Source of the DNA: Cinclus cinclus | Taxonomy: Eukaryota > Chordata > Aves > Passeriformes > Cinclidae | Assembly (NCBI RefSeq): GCF_963662255.1 | Contig: NC_085067.1 | Location: 9,480,648-9,544,647, forward strand | Length of the DNA stretch: 64,000 bases | Reading direction: 5' to 3' | In this document: piece after piece, positions 11,460 to 23,871 of the stretch | Layout: every line of letters begins with the position of its first letter | How positions within the stretch are numbered: position 1 is the stretch's first letter | The notes under the pieces: generated by a model | What the model saw: only the letters and a program-made list of their open reading frames with translations | Database searches by the model: none | What the model was told of the DNA's origin: nothing | Program-made: the position numbers and the translations under genes

Positions 11460-11940
11460 CTTTGAGATGAGTCTCCTGCCAGGCCCTGCATCCCTCGGTG
11501 CAGGGGTGTGAGCGTGGCCTCGGTGCCGGAGCCCCGGGCTTCTCTCTCTGCTTTTCTTAGGGTGCTGCTCCATCAGGGATGGCCACAGCTTTGGGAATCC
11601 GGTGTTACCCAGCCTTGGCTGCCCTTGTGACAGGGACAGCCACCGTGCTGAGTCCAGCAGGAGCAGCTGGCCCCAGGTTCCCAGCCAGGTCACCTCCCCA
11701 GATCCATCCCTCGGGGATGCCGCTTCGGGAGGCAGCTCAGATGAGCTGGGGCAGTCGGTGCTCAGCAGGTGCCATGAGAACAGCCAGGATGGACCGTGGG
11801 GAAGGGCCAAGCCGAGCTCCTCGGGGCTGTCCTGACACTCCCCCGGCTCAGGGGAGGCTCTGCCTGCGGGGCGATGTGGCAGCACACACCAGCTCTGGTC
11901 CCTTCTCCCTCCTCCCTCACGTCGCACACTCAGACACATG
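11460..11940. other. GC-rich, CpG-containing patch with a long - strand open frame
   Basis: About 480 bases are clearly richer in G+C than their AT-rich neighbours and carry scattered CpG's. The - strand is open from 11990 to 11352 (212 codons, no ATG at the beginning). The + strand also has frames of 124 and 77 codons. The predicted products are rich in Ser, Pro, Arg and Gly and match no family I know. A high G+C content lowers stop frequency, so the frames are most likely accidental. A small orphan CpG island or promoter is the main alternative. Confidence 0.45.
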
Positions 11941-11989
11941 GGATGTTTCATAAAGAAAAAATATGGCATGTTTACAGAGAGAAATTTCA

Positions 11990-12290
11990 AGAAGTGTTAA
12001 TTTAATATGCTAAAGTGTTCCCTTCAGCATTTTACCTTTGTTGTTGTTTTCACAAAACAGCCAAGACTAAATAATGAGCCCAGAGCTGTGCCCTTTGGTA
12101 GTGTGATACCTCATTACCCACGAGCGGCCTCCATCTGCCCTCATGGCTGCACAGGGAGCCATTACGATTATGATGGAAATCTCAGAAGCCATTACCAAGA
12201 TGCAACAGAGGGCCTACTGCAGACAGCCTAATGGACTAATTTGTAATTGGGAGAGGGAAATGACTTAGCGAGCTCAGGCTTGGTTTTGAT
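11990..12290. promoter_or_regulatory. Candidate cis-regulatory block
   Basis: An abrupt switch from the GC-rich patch to complex, balanced sequence. It carries ACTAAATAATGAG, CATTACGATTATGATGG, two 'gccattac' repeats (12160 and 12190 area), CTAATGGACTAATTTGTAATTGGG and a GCTCAGGCTTGG tail. The density of TAAT words without repeats or reading frames resembles conserved non-coding elements. It lies next to a GC-rich patch, an arrangement sometimes seen at alternative promoters. This is an inference only. Confidence 0.33.
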
Positions 12291-12775
12291 GAGTGTGGAA
12301 GTGCGCATGCTAAATGTGATAAATGAACAGGAATGCTTGTTTGTGCAGTGGGTTTTACAAGGCCTTCAATCTCTCCTGGGGATCGGAGGCGTGCTGACAA
12401 GTCTTGAGAAGCGAGGAGGAAAGGGCTCAGGGGAGGCGAGGGAGATGCAAAGAGAGTAGCTAAGGATAAATCGGTGAGGAAAACTAATGGCAATAAAAAC
12501 CCAAGGAAATGGCTGCGTCTGCCAGGAAAGCAGTAATTAGGATGCTTTTTGCGTGCATATCTTTAGCTATTAAAATCAAAAATGAGTGTGCACCATGGCA
12601 TTTACTAAGTTAAAAAAGAAGAAAAGAAAATACCGTGTAGAATGAAAGGCAAGTAGTGTTTTAAACCTGCAGCTTCTGTCCAAAAGTGCAGCCATATCTA
12701 TGATCAAGCCCATTTTCTGAGCAGAGTGCTGGTGTGACAGAAGGGATTCCTTCACTGAGGATCCTTCACAAAACT
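12291..12775. other. Unique non-coding sequence
   Basis: Mixed sequence. A purine-rich part lies near 12410-12460 and A-rich words near 12610-12630. Nothing is recognised. Confidence 0.5.
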
Positions 12776-12905
12776 CTGCCTCATCCCTGGAAGTGTTCAA
12801 GGCCAGGCTGGATGGGCTTGGAACAACCTGGTTTAGAAGGGGATTGTAACTTGATGATTTTAAGGGCCCTTCCAACATAAAACACTTTATGGTGATTCTA
12901 ACAGA
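12776..12905 (+). mobile_element. CR1 LINE 3' fragment, internally deleted
   Basis: It reads in the CR1 sense: 'catccctggaagtgttcaa', 'ggccaggctggatgg', 'gcaacctgg'-like text, 'gatgattttaagggccctt', 'ccaacataaaac' and the terminal 'atggtgattct'. The usual block between the 'cctgg' and 'ttggaact' words is shortened by about 30 bases. Only the end of ORF2 and the 3' UTR remain. It is a dead copy. Confidence 0.85.
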
Positions 12906-13724
12906 AGCTAAATAGCTGCAGTGGGAAGGTCCCCAGGCTTTTCCCCTTGCAACACAAAAGTTAGAGAGAGTAATTGTCCCCAGAAAGACCAGAGGAGAAC
13001 GTTGGAACCTGATTCTGGGTGCTGCCCCAGCTCTGTGGAGGCTGAGGGAGCTTTGGTTTGAGATCTGCAATCTGCAGGAAACATCAAGAAAATGCATCTC
13101 CCAGGGTCTCTGCTGAGTTTTGTCTGGAAGAACCTTTTGGGGTGTTTTTTTTTTTCCTCAATCTGTTCCACCATTGTGATGCAAGAACATGTGCATTTGC
13201 CCTGAGTTTTGTGTCAGATCTCTAGTTGTAAGGATTGCCTGGAATAACACATGCACAAAGATTCACACTGCATGGGGCCCAGATGTTGGGTTTCCTCCTG
13301 TAGTTTCACTTATACCAGGACAGGATTCACACCAGTCACTTTTAAGTTTATGCTTCGGTGTGTTGTGTAAGGTTCTTGTGCAGTTTTTTGCTGTGATTAG
13401 AGTTAATTTCTCTCTGGTTTAATATCCTTTGTCTGTTTGAGGCTCAGAGATGGGGAGAGTGGTGAGAGCACCTCAGGATGTGCACAGGTAACCCAAGCCC
13501 TTGCAAAATAAACAGAGATGGTCAAAGGAGCACCATTATGCTGGAAATGCCCCACGTCCAGCCCAGTGATTGCGTTTCCTTCGTTGTTTTCCAGCTACTA
13601 AGGGAGATCCCAGAATGGCTCAGACCCACTGGACACTGCAACACATCCAGTGAATACTTTTGCATTTTTAGTCAAATGGCACTGTGGTTTATTTCCTTCC
13701 TCTTCTCCTCCTTTTCTCCCTGAG
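12906..13724. other. Unique non-coding sequence
   Basis: It contains a T run at 13146-13156. No mobile element or exon is recognised. Confidence 0.5.
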
Positions 13725-13960
13725 AGCATGTTACATGCCATTACTGCTAGACAAGGAATCATTTATGACATAAAGGTGCCAAGCTTTAAGACACTAAAGG
13801 TACAAACCATTATCTGTTATGAGCTATAGACTTTTCCAGTGTACTTCCATTTATCCTATCAAAGGGAAGATCATGGGCTGCTGCTGATGCCAGCACAGAG
13901 GTTGTAAATAAATCCAACTGCCATTCAGCAGGCCAAAGTTAGGAATTAATTTTGTTTTTT
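13725..13960. promoter_or_regulatory. Candidate cis-regulatory block
   Basis: Evenly complex sequence with ATCATTTATGACATAAAGG, ACCATTATCTGTTATGAGC and GTAAATAAATCC (a forkhead-like GTAAATA word), free of repeats and coding frames. It has a weak resemblance to a conserved non-coding element. Confidence 0.22.
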
Positions 13961-14182
13961 TGATCGTTGTTCTTGTTTACTTTTATTCTTGTTTGCAGAC
14001 AAAATAGAATAAAATGGGAGGGGAAAAGAGCAGAACTTATATTTTTTGTTGCCTAGAAAGACCTTGGTTCTGCCATGGAGTGAAGTCTGGGTTTCTGGAT
14101 GTTTGTGCCTGTCGCTGATTGCTCCTGATGTGACCGATGTGTTTTGGTGAGGGAGCAGCATGTGACTCCAGAGTGCTGTTGG

Positions 14183-14356
14183 TGACTTTCCGACCCTAAG
14201 CAAATAATTTAATCTCTGAATATCTCCTGACAGAGTTTACAGTTCCATCTGTAAATAGGGGATGTTAACATTGTCCTGCTTGGAAGTCTGTCAAGAGGCT
14301 TTAATTCATCAATATTTGTGAAACACTTTGAGCTGCTGTATAAATACAAGTCATTA
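14183..14356 (+). mobile_element. MIR-type SINE relic with a CR1-like tail
   Basis: 'ccctaagcaaataatttaa' matches the CTTGGGCAAGTcacttaa word. 'agttccatctgtaaatagg' matches the cAGTTTCCCCATCTGTAAAATGG word. 'aatatttgtgaaacactttg' followed by 'gagctgctgtataaatacaa' matches the '...gtgaaGCACTTTGAG...CTATATAAgtgcaa' tail of ancient amniote SINEs. The order and spacing agree, with many substitutions. I infer an old copy shared by all amniotes rather than a recent insertion. Confidence 0.7.
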
Positions 14357-17300
14357 ATCTGTCTTATCTAAAAGTCTATTGAGGTTCAATCTTAATACAG
14401 ACATATTCTAGATAACTTTGTTCCATCACTAACAATCGAAAAATCATTCTGAAACAAGTTTATGAAGGGTTCTGGTGAAGTTGAGTGCATGTTAAAAAGA
14501 AAATTTAAATCTCCTTAATGTTTTGACTGCGGTCATAAAGGAGGAATGTTGTTCTGCAGTAATTCATACCAGACCAGGGGACACAAAATCCCGTGCCTTT
14601 GGATTAACCAGTGTGCATAATGTGGAATGCACACCAGCTTCAGGGGGGTTGCTGGCCTTATGCAAGATGCAGGAAGAAAAGTATGTTATTTGAAGACCAG
14701 AGATAAAGAAACTACTTTCTTTTCACAAATTCACTCTGCTTTCTGTATATTCGAATAAGACCACAGAGATGGAGCCCTTAGGTAACAAAAAAGGGAACTT
14801 GTTCCTCCATGTGATTTCCCTCTATTGCCACTTGCTCCTTGTTGTCCCCATGTCCCTCCCTGGCTTTTCTTCTCACCAAAGTCAGTCCAGAGGCTGCAAG
14901 GATGTGCTACAGCTTTCGGTGTGGGGTGGAGAATTCATAAAACCCATATTTAGCATTGAGGCCCTTATGAACAAAGTCTTCAGTGCCTAAAGCTTCTGCT
15001 TTAATACTCTGGCTCTGTTGAGTATTGGACAATAATGTTAAAAATAAAAATAAGAAATAGTTGATTAATCAAAATATGTACATGGAAGCTGACAGATATA
15101 GCCGGCAGTATTTGACCTCATAATTAAATTACTTGTAAATATGCATGGATATGTTAATGCCTTTACTGTCTGATTTCAAAGCATTCAGTTTTCAAGAAAG
15201 TGTCATTTTTATGAGTTACTGTTTTCATTGAGTGGATGTGTTCAACTAGACCTGCCAGACTGGGCTGTCTTAGGAGAGCTCCAAGGAGATCATGCACATG
15301 GGAGAAGCCCTCAGACACTCATGTCAGTCATTCACTCACATTTCCCCTCTCCACCACTTTATCTTTCCTTCTTTTTTCTGCTTTCCTTCTTTCCTGTCCT
15401 CCAGAACAGGCTTGCAGCTCCCAGTGAACTAGATCTACTGTTTTACTGATGCATGACCACCTCTCTCTCCTAAAAAGTGGAACTGGAGAGCACCACAATA
15501 GGTGTCTTCATTGTGCATAAATCTAAACAATCCTGATGAGCTTAATTATGCTATATTGACTTACACCAAATGAGAAATTAGCCTCTCCTTGTTGCCAACT
15601 ACACACATACATGAAAACATCCATTTTTTATTACAGTCTTCACATATGTGGTTATTAGAATTTCCCCTTTCCTTTTAGTCCTGTGTTTTACCAGGAGTCA
15701 CTCCAAGACCCTTGGTGTTTGTAATGTGGAGATTTATCTTGGCCTGTTTCCATGGTGACACCTAAAAATGAGTCATTTTGAGGTGCTGACCTGTCCTGTG
15801 TTATTTCATATGTGTGAAACATCAACATTTTTACTCCTTTGGTGTTTCCTCTGAACACAGAGGTACGTCAATGGTCAGAATCTTTAATAAATAGCCATGT
15901 GTGGGTGCTGTTTGTTCTGGGAGGATGCCGAGGTGGTAACAAAAGCATCACAGTTACACAAGGCACCTGGGAACAAGTAAAGGAGAAGGAAAAGAATGGT
16001 GCAGTACAAAGTAGCCTCTTCTCTCATAAATACCTGGCTGAGAAACAACTCGGTGGAATATAAAAGTATTACAGTGTGGATGTGGATGTGCGTGAGTGAT
16101 GGAGGGTCCAGCAGAAAGCTGGCTCTGAGACCTCAGTGCTAAACTACCTGAAGTGGAGAGGTTAGAGTTTATTCCCAGCTCTGCTTACTGGGTCATGGAG
16201 AGCAGCTGGAGCAGAAAATTGTATGCAGGAAGGAAGGTGAGGGCAAGGGGTAGCACTAGCTCTGGGGGCTGGAGGGAAACCAGGGCTGGGGTGCCTGTGC
16301 CAGAGTGGATTTCCTGGGAGGGAAGAGCCTGACCAGAGGGAAGGACTGGGAGCAGCGTTCAGGGGTCTTTGAAGAGAGCCAGTAAATGTCTGCATGGACA
16401 CAGTGAACTGCATGGCAGGGTAACACACATAGGAGGGCCCTTCTGCAGATATTACATACACACTAAGGAATATACATTTTTAATGACTGCAAATGGGATG
16501 GATCTCAACGTTACATTGCTTTTGTAAGACAGCAGCTCATTCCCTAGTGTTGGGATACTTCTGCCACACAGAAATAACTAAAGGAAGACTTGGGGTTTGC
16601 CACATTTTCCTCATTTAGCATATTCTGTGATTGTTCTCCATGATGGGATCTGTTCTCATTGCAGTTAATGGCTTCACATTCAGACTACCAACCTCAACAT
16701 TTTGCAGTATATATTGAATGTAGGTGATGTGCATATGTTTTCCCTTTTTACTAATTTAGACATTTTGGTTCGTCCAGGAATGGGACTAGCAGACAGTTCC
16801 TTTAAAAGAGAATGGGAAATGTGAGGTGTGTTGGAGGGGAGGCCCTAATTTTAAGTGCTAGTCAACTGCAACAACTGATAATCTGGAGCCTGTTCAAACC
16901 CATTTAGAGAACCGTTGAATTTTTAAGTGCCTTTTGATTCTCTCTTTCATTTATTTTAACTGATCTGCAGGGATTAGGAGCTTGGTAGGGGAACACCATA
17001 ATGCTTGCCAAAATGTGTGAATAATTAGAACACCAACAATGTGTGCCAGATAGGAGGGGAGTATTCACACTTCTGATTAGATTCACTGAAATACTGTTGT
17101 AAATCATGGCTGCCAAGGTAACTTTGAGCTCTGTGAAGTTCCTGCTGCCACAGGAGCCAGCTGTGGTGTGGCAGAGCAACCAGCTCCCTCCAGCAGTAGG
17201 TGGGCACATTTTGAGGAGCTGATTTGGTCAGCTCTCTGTGAGGCAGAGAGGGCAGAGGTTTGCAGGTTGGTGTCACACAGGTTGAGCAGACAAGTTTCAA

Positions 17301-18084
17301 TGCTAACACCTATGTGCTTACTACAGAAAATCAGGTGAATAGAGGACAGGTTACTGCTCAAAATCTGAGGGTTCACCAGCATTATGAGAATCTTTGCATT
17401 TCCCAGAACAGATTTTTGACAAATGTCAGTAGTAGGTACAATAGCCTGGGGGAAAAAAAGTGAGATAGGGTTTATCTGGTTTCCCTTTTCTTAATCCATA
17501 ATCCTCAGGGAGCTGCAAGGAAGAACAGCCTCTCCCTGATGCTCTGCAGCACTCTTGGACACAGCCAGAGTGCCATCCCAGTCCTGCCTCTGCTGCCCTG
17601 TGTTCACCTACAGGCTGCCTGGAGCAGTGGGTGGCCACCAGATTGCAGTGCTGGGCAAGCGTTTTACAGGCAGATCATAGTATTGATGCCAAAGGTGGAT
17701 TAAACTCCCAGATATCAAATTTTTAAAAATCAGACCTTCATAATTGTGTGCCTTTCCTTTCCCGTTTTCACACATTTGCTACATCAGAGTCAAGAGGAGA
17801 AAATGAGAGTCTGTGTCCCCAGATGAGGGGCTGAGTGAGAGCTGGAGCTCACTGGAGCATTAAATCATACCCACACAATGTGCAGCTCACCCTGTGATGT
17901 TAACAGGTGCTATGCTTGCCAAGGAGAGAAGCGCACCCCAGAGTTAAGGGAGAGGAATTCCATGTGAGTGAAGAATGGCCAGGACGATAACTCACACAGT
18001 CCTGGGAGTTCAGCTGCCCTTGAACTTTCTGCCCTGGGAGATGGAGCAGGGCCTGACTGTGCTGGATGGGCTGAACCTGCTGAC
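14357..18084. other. Unique non-coding sequence with AT-rich islands
   Basis: About 3.7 kb without a recognised repeat or exon. AT-rich, motif-bearing islands lie at about 15010-15230 (GTTGATTAATCAAAATATG, CATAATTAAATTACTTG) and 15480-15620 (AGCTTAATTATGC). Small C/T-rich parts lie near 15340-15400. The rest is mixed. Any regulatory role of the islands is a guess. Confidence 0.45.
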
Positions 18085-18668
18085 TCGGCAGGGTCGATGG
18101 CCAGTGGGATCTGAGTCCTGGAGCCAGGAGGGACATCCCTGTCCTGGGGGCACCAGGCCCAGGGAGGGGATTGTCCTGCTCTGCTCTGGGCTGGGGCAGC
18201 CTCACCTCGAGAGCTGGGGCAGTTTGGGCACCACAGGGTAAAAAGGACATTCAACCATTAGGGAGCATCCAAAGGAGGCCACGAGGATGGGGAAGGGTGT
18301 GAAGGGAAGGGAAGCCATAGGAGGAGCAGCTGAGGGCACTTGGAATGTTCAGCTAGAGGAGACTGAGGGGAGACTCATCACAGTTACATCGTCCTCATGA
18401 CTGGAAGAGGAGGGGCAGACACTGATCTCTGCTCTGGGTGACAAAAATGGGACCTGAGGGAACAGCTGGAGCTGTGCCAGGGCAGGGTCAGGTTGGGTTT
18501 TAGGGAAAGCTTTTTCCCCCAGAGGGTGCTGGGCACTGCCCAGGCTCCCCAGGGAATGGGCACGGCCCCGAGGCTGCCAGAGCTCCAGGAGCTGCCAGGG
18601 ATGCCCAGGGAGGGATTGTTGGGGTGTCTGGGAGTGGGACTCAGTGACCCCTGGGGGTCCCTTCCACT
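18085..18668 (+). mobile_element. CR1 LINE fragment: end of ORF2 and 3' region, GC-rich subtype
   Basis: The copy can be followed through words typical of the last part of CR1 ORF2: 'gtcgatggcc', 'ctcacctcgag', 'cagtttgggcaccac', 'aaggacattcaac', 'gagcatccaaaggagg', 'ccacgaggatggggaaggg', 'gaggagactgaggggaga', 'ggggcagacactgatctct' and 'cagctggagctgtgccagg'. The reverse transcriptase C-terminal frame is broken by several stops and shifts. The element ends at 'gtcccttccactcag' without the final ATTCTRTG repeat, so its 3' tip is lost. Positions 18530-18630 are identical to 57790-57890 in a second copy. Upstream sequence from about 17990 may be a more decayed continuation. Confidence 0.85.
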
Positions 18669-19366
18669 CAGAAGCAGCTGTGTGTCCTTGGCACCCACTC
18701 CAGGCTGGGATAACCCTGCACACCCCTTCCAGATGTCCCTCCTTCCCCTCCCTTTGGAGCTTCCTGTGTGAGGAGAGTGAAGCTCAGCAGCAGCAGGAGC
18801 CATGTCCCATCTCCCAGTTCCTGATTTCTCCAGCCTGCTGCCTCCATCAGGTCTGTAGCTATAGGCAAGCCCAGTTAAAGCCAGTCTGGATGAGCTGGGT
18901 GCAGGCTGAAAAGGGCACAGTAGATGGGCAAAGAGGTTTCTTAAGGGACAACCCTAAAAAATTTGTGTGGTATTTTCTTTTTTCCATAAAACACTCTAAA
19001 ACTGTCCTTTTAGCCGGCATAGCTCTATTCAGAGCTGTAGTAGTGGAAGGTCCTGTAGAGTCAGGGCATCATCCATGGTAAAGGAGAGAACAAAAATTGG
19101 GTGAATACCATGATTTTAGTAACCACATGGAAGTATCTACGAAATTTGATTGAAAGGAGGGAATTTTTGTGTTGCCATTTCAATGATTTACCAATTTTAT
19201 AAATTTTGCCTACCATTAATATGAAGCTTTTGGTTTTATGCTTTTAAATTATCGTTCTTTAATCAGTTTTAGTTATGCGATATTCCTATTTTTAATGTGC
19301 CATTTTCTTATTTTTTCCTCTTAATTTCCCTTTTTGTAAGTGGATCACTTGAAGCCCAGAAATTTT
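18669..19366. other. Unique non-coding sequence
   Basis: Mixed, then AT-rich toward 19340. Nothing is recognised. The 145-codon + strand frame here (18644-19081) overlaps the CR1 end and has no independent support. Confidence 0.5.

Positions 19367-19416
<50 letters not shown>
19367..19416. repeat. (GATA)12 microsatellite
   Basis: Fifty bases of perfect GATA repeats, about 12.5 units, with no interruption. It is likely to be polymorphic in length. It also offers a dense row of GATA words, but microsatellites of this kind are common and need no regulatory explanation. Confidence 0.97.
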
Positions 19417-20495
19417 ACTCAGTTCTAGATCCATCTTTCTGAAAGTTTAGATTGATGGTAAGGAAAAACACCTTTCAAAATCAGAGCTGTTTGTTATCCC
19501 AGCATTTGCAGAAGCCAGTGCAGCACATGTGAGTAGGGCAAGGTTTGTGCTGCTGCAGAAACAGCTTTGTAGCCAGTGCAGTCGGTGAGACACAAACCCC
19601 CTTTGAAGTGCAGCAGCAATCCAGAGTACAAGGGTGAAGGATTGGGAAACAGGACATGACAGAGGATGGCTTGTAAGCCAAATGGAATGGAGAAAATGAG
19701 CAACAGATGAGGGATGTAAAGAGAGGGGAGAGACACATCAAAATCACCTAACCATCCCTGATGCCTTTAGAAATGGAGAGAGACAGGAGAAATAATACAT
19801 ATGACTCCCTTTAAATCATAAGAATTGTTTTTCACAATTCAGTGGAAGTCTGAAGGAGATTTCTGTGGAAGGCTGGGAGCCTTGTGATGTCCTTGAGAAC
19901 GCCTCGGCACAGATTAACATTTGATGTGGGGAGAGAAAATACCTTCAGCAGTGCTTGGCCTTTTAACTGCACAGACAGCTGGTCACACGGCGAAGGTGTT
20001 CCTCTGTGAAAGGTCACAATCAATACCTGGCATCTTTGGGGCCATGTCCCCTCTCCTTTGTGCATCCTGTACCCAGTTCTACCTGTCAAAACCAGTTGAA
20101 CAAATTACAGTTCGTGTTGCTGCTGGAAGCCGAGTCTCTGCTCTGCTCTGCCATTCCTGCCTCCCCACCTGCTGCAGGTGCTCTGAGCTCTGGGGGATTG
20201 TTTTTGTGATGTTGCACAGAGCCTGAACTGGCTCATGGAAATACTTGGATGGGTACAAATTTGGTATCCAGACATCTGATTTCTGACAGCAATAAATCAG
20301 TGAGAGGTTTTCCTGTTTGACTTCCTGTTGACTTGATGTTGTCCATACCAAGAAAGTAGTCTTGGAAATGTCCAATTAAAGACTTTTTCCCCTTGTGAAT
20401 GTCACAGACTGAGTGTTGGCAGCTAGAGAGGACAAAAAGAAGCTCCCCTGACGAGCAGGTCTGTGGTAGGTGCCTTTGGGTGGAGGTATTTTTCC
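19417..20495. other. Unique non-coding sequence
   Basis: No repeat or exon is recognised. Frames of 85-115 codons on both strands are unrelated to any protein I know. Confidence 0.5.
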
Positions 20496-20560
20496 AGCAG
20501 TCACTGACAGGACGCTGGGCTAGATGGACCCTTGGTCCCACTCCCAGCAGCTCATGAGGT
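20496..20560 (+). mobile_element. Ancient CR1/L3-like 3' tail
   Basis: 'tgacaggacgctgggctaga' followed by 'tggacccttggtcccactccc' and 'agcagctcatgagg' follows the 'gacaggatgCTGGGCTAGATGGaccttTGGTCTGACccagcatggc' end. That end is found on old CR1-related elements and SINEs across reptiles and birds. About 65 bases remain. The family assignment is from memory of this signature. Confidence 0.55.
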
Positions 20561-21446
20561 GCATCATCCTCCTTTTCCATACTGATCCATGTGAAAGGAG
20601 GGCTAGAAATCCTGAAGAAATGGAAATTAATTTAAAATGGTGCTTTAAAACAATTATTCTTAATTGAATAAATTTATACATTGCAAGAATGTACCTTACG
20701 TATTTCCAAAGATTTATGGGTCTGAGCCTTCCCTGCCAGCAGTGTAAATTAGGAGTGATTTTGCTCCAGTTGTGCTAGTCTGAGTTAATCCTAAATGGAG
20801 ATAGACTCTATGGCCTAAGTGTGTAGCTTTTCTAAGGGAGGCATGAGAGTGACAGTCCTAGCAAAATCACTTTAACAACTGGATTTTACAACTGGCACCT
20901 TTTAAAACCCCAGCTCATCTGAGATCACATTTTATACAGCAAAAGGTACTTGCTGGCCTGTCCACTCACATTGGCAGCAGCTCGAGTTGCTAAGGATGAT
21001 GGAGCCTGGGGCTTTGCTGGTGGGGAATATTTTCCACATCCCATCTGCATCCCTGTAGAACTTGACCATTAGTCAGGCTACTTCTAAATGATGCATCTCT
21101 TTTAGAGATTTCGGCTGATAACAAATGAAAGAGCTTTTTTTTTTTCCTTCCCTCATTATGCAGGCAGCTGTGTGACAGTGCTCTGACAAACTGTGTTATC
21201 TCAGGCTTCCAGCTGCAAGCTGTTCTCATCAATACTGCTGTGAGCTCGTTCCTACTAACCCTTGTGCCTTTATGCCCGTTTTTATCAGAATTTAATTTTA
21301 ATGTGAGGACAGCCAAATATAATGCCAGATGTGGGAAGCAGATAGTTTCCTTTGTACAAGAACATAGCAGGGGAGGTCCTCTAAAGGACCGGCCACATGG
21401 TGTGTGGGGGGACTGGGCTGGAATCATTATGTTTAATTTCTGGGGA
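20561..21446. other. Unique non-coding sequence
   Basis: A short stretch around 20735-20775 ('agcagtgtaaattaggagtg') recalls an old amniote repeat word but is too short to call. A T run sits at 21136-21146. Nothing else is recognised. Confidence 0.45.
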
Positions 21447-21447
21447 A

Positions 21448-21536
<89 letters not shown>
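21447..21536. repeat. Compound microsatellite (ATT)n then (ACT)n
   Basis: About 18 ATT units (21447-21502) switch directly, with no interruption, to about 11 ACT units (21503-21536). Both parts are perfect. Read in frames, it gives false poly-Leu, poly-Tyr, poly-Asn and poly-Ser proteins on the two strands. Confidence 0.97.
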
Positions 21537-23871
21537 TTTTGCCATTTCAACCTTTACTCATATTTTCTTTGGCACTGAACTGGAAAGAGAAATTTAAAAA
21601 ACAACAGAAGATCTATTATTTAGGAGAACATAGAAAAGGCAATGTGCATCCCTGGTCCTGAGTTCACAGTGTGCAAGGAGTGTTCAGATTGCTTTTATCC
21701 TGACTCTTTTCAGCTGGTCTGAAGAACCAAAGGAAACTGAAAAACAGCTGCAGGAAAATCTTGTTTTACATCTACTGAAATCACTATTTCTGAAAATGTG
21801 ACCTTGTTCCCCCAGCTAGAGCACCCAGCCCAGGTAGGGAAGGTACCAGGAAATCTGTGTAGACTCAGGACACAGAAGGACAGAATCCTTCTCCCTGTAG
21901 CACTGGGCTGTTTTTCTGTTTACAGCACAGAGCTGGATTTTGACAGAGAGGCTGAATGTTGTTGAAAAATCAGTTCCAGCTTTACTCAATTGCAAGGGAA
22001 AGGAACCAAGCTGAAACCAAGTTGCCCTTTACAATATTTATTCTAATCAGAATAAAAAACAGTGTAAGAGAAAAATGTCTCTTTATCCTCATATTTTAGT
22101 CCTCCTTGTCATCACTAGAAATGCGGAGGCCTCCAGACCTGTGGGTATTTACTGGTACCTGGAGGGATTTGTTTGGTGTAGGTGTAGGTGTGTCAGCCCC
22201 ATCTGCCCCAGCCCAAACCAGCCTCACACAGCTTGTGTGTGCCTTGAGTTTTGGGTTGGCACTGCCCAGGTTCTCCTCAATCAGCACTAACCTTCCTAAA
22301 TGAGTGGTATGCAGGATCATGTTTGACTTCTGCTGACCCTGGAGCTTTTCACGTGTTTTTAACTCATTTATGACACTGAGCAACCCCTCACTGCACTTCA
22401 GCAAATCAAATTACAGTCCCAAAAGAATTCATTTCATGCTCTTGAGTGATAGAGTAATTTATTACTTCAGGAATTCTTGTAATTTAGTGCTCTATTTAAG
22501 TAGTTCAAGTCAAATTAATAGGAGGGTTTTCTTTAGAAGCAATGTCATCTATGCCTATATATAGAAAAGCTATCATGTTAATTAGGTTTATACTATTTTA
22601 AAATAGACACACAAACGTGCAGACGTTTGTATTGTTTTGGGTACATAATGCAGGCCCCATTGGCCCAAACTACTGCTTTGCTCTTGCAGCTTCACCCTCT
22701 CAGAGATGCGCGCACACATCCCTTTGGCCAGGGAAAATCCACTTGTGTCTAACAAGGAGAGTGGAATAAGATGTACGTTTATTGAATAAGGGAGGAAAAA
22801 TCACATTAACCCCATAAAATACACAAGGCACACACTGGGAAGACCTTCTTTACAGCTGTTGTGGAAAAATATCTGTTCTTGTCAAAAGCTGTCCTGCACT
22901 GCCGGTGAAAAGGTATTAGGTGCAGGTGTCAAACATGGCTAATGAGGCATGAGGAGTAGACAGCCAAATAACAGAGATTATAGGTACGGAGGGTTGTGAA
23001 TGAAGTGTGAATAGCAGCCAGGATGTATGACTGACACAGAAAAGAGGAGAAGACAGGCAAGAAGAAAGAAGATACATCACTCACTTAAGGAGGATGGACA
23101 TTTTGAATCACTTGATTGATATCTTCCATCCAGTAATCCTACAACTTTTAAGATCTACATTTAAAAATAACCTAAATTGTTCCTCCAAGAAATCATGAGT
23201 TTATTATAGGTCTTCAGGGTATTTTGCTTAACTCTGAGAGCAGAGGAGAAACATAATAAATGGCTGTGTGTGTGTTGTATGAGCATGTCGAAAGTTTGGG
23301 CACACCGATCTGCACTGTCAAATCAACAGCCTGGTTATGAAGTTAGAAAAGTTTCAGGTAGCAGTACTTAAAACCCAAACTCTAACTCATTCCATTCCCA
23401 TCTGGAGGTAGATATGACGGCCAATTTTTAAGGAATTGTTTTGGGGAAATTGAATGTTCCTGATTTTTTTTTATTGCCCAGCCCTCCTCTCCATCTGTTG
23501 CTTTCTTCTGTTGGATGGAGTCAAAAAGTCTCTTCTTTATATCTAAACCATAAATCTACAATGCTTAAGATATGAGTAATTTTACAGATGAAATTTCAAA
23601 TGCTATTGGTCTTGTGAAAATGTCTGGACAGCCAACGTCAGACTTAAAGCCTTATCCCTGATATATTTCCATCTGAACAGAAAATTCCATGATGAGAAGC
23701 TGTTGTGCCTTTCTTTGGTCTCTGTCTAACTGAAACAGTGGGGTAATATTTGAAGTTTGTTTCCATAAGAAGGATACCTTGCCTCTTGGCTAAGAAAAAT
23801 AATTATCCTGCTCAGATAATTCATGCTGTTGGCACATTCAGAAACAGCCTGGGGGCTCAGGCTTGCTTCCT
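21537..23871. other. Unique non-coding sequence with one small hairpin
   Basis: About 2.3 kb without a recognised transposon or exon. Positions 22611-22630 hold acaaacgt, a 4-base loop and acgtttgt, an exact 8-bp stem. AT-rich words with TAATTA-like cores lie near 22440-22600. Confidence 0.5.

Noticed and set aside
11352..11990. 212-codon - strand open frame
   Set aside because: It lies in a GC-rich patch where stops are rarer, opens without ATG, and shows low-information Ser/Pro/Arg/Gly-rich text with no family likeness.
18644..19081. 145-codon + strand frame
   Set aside because: It begins inside the CR1 3' fragment and runs into unrelated unique DNA.
20990..21578. Poly-Asn/Ser (-) and poly-Leu/Tyr (+) proteins of up to 186 codons
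   Set aside because: They are translations of the ATT/ACT microsatellite joined to chance open flanks.
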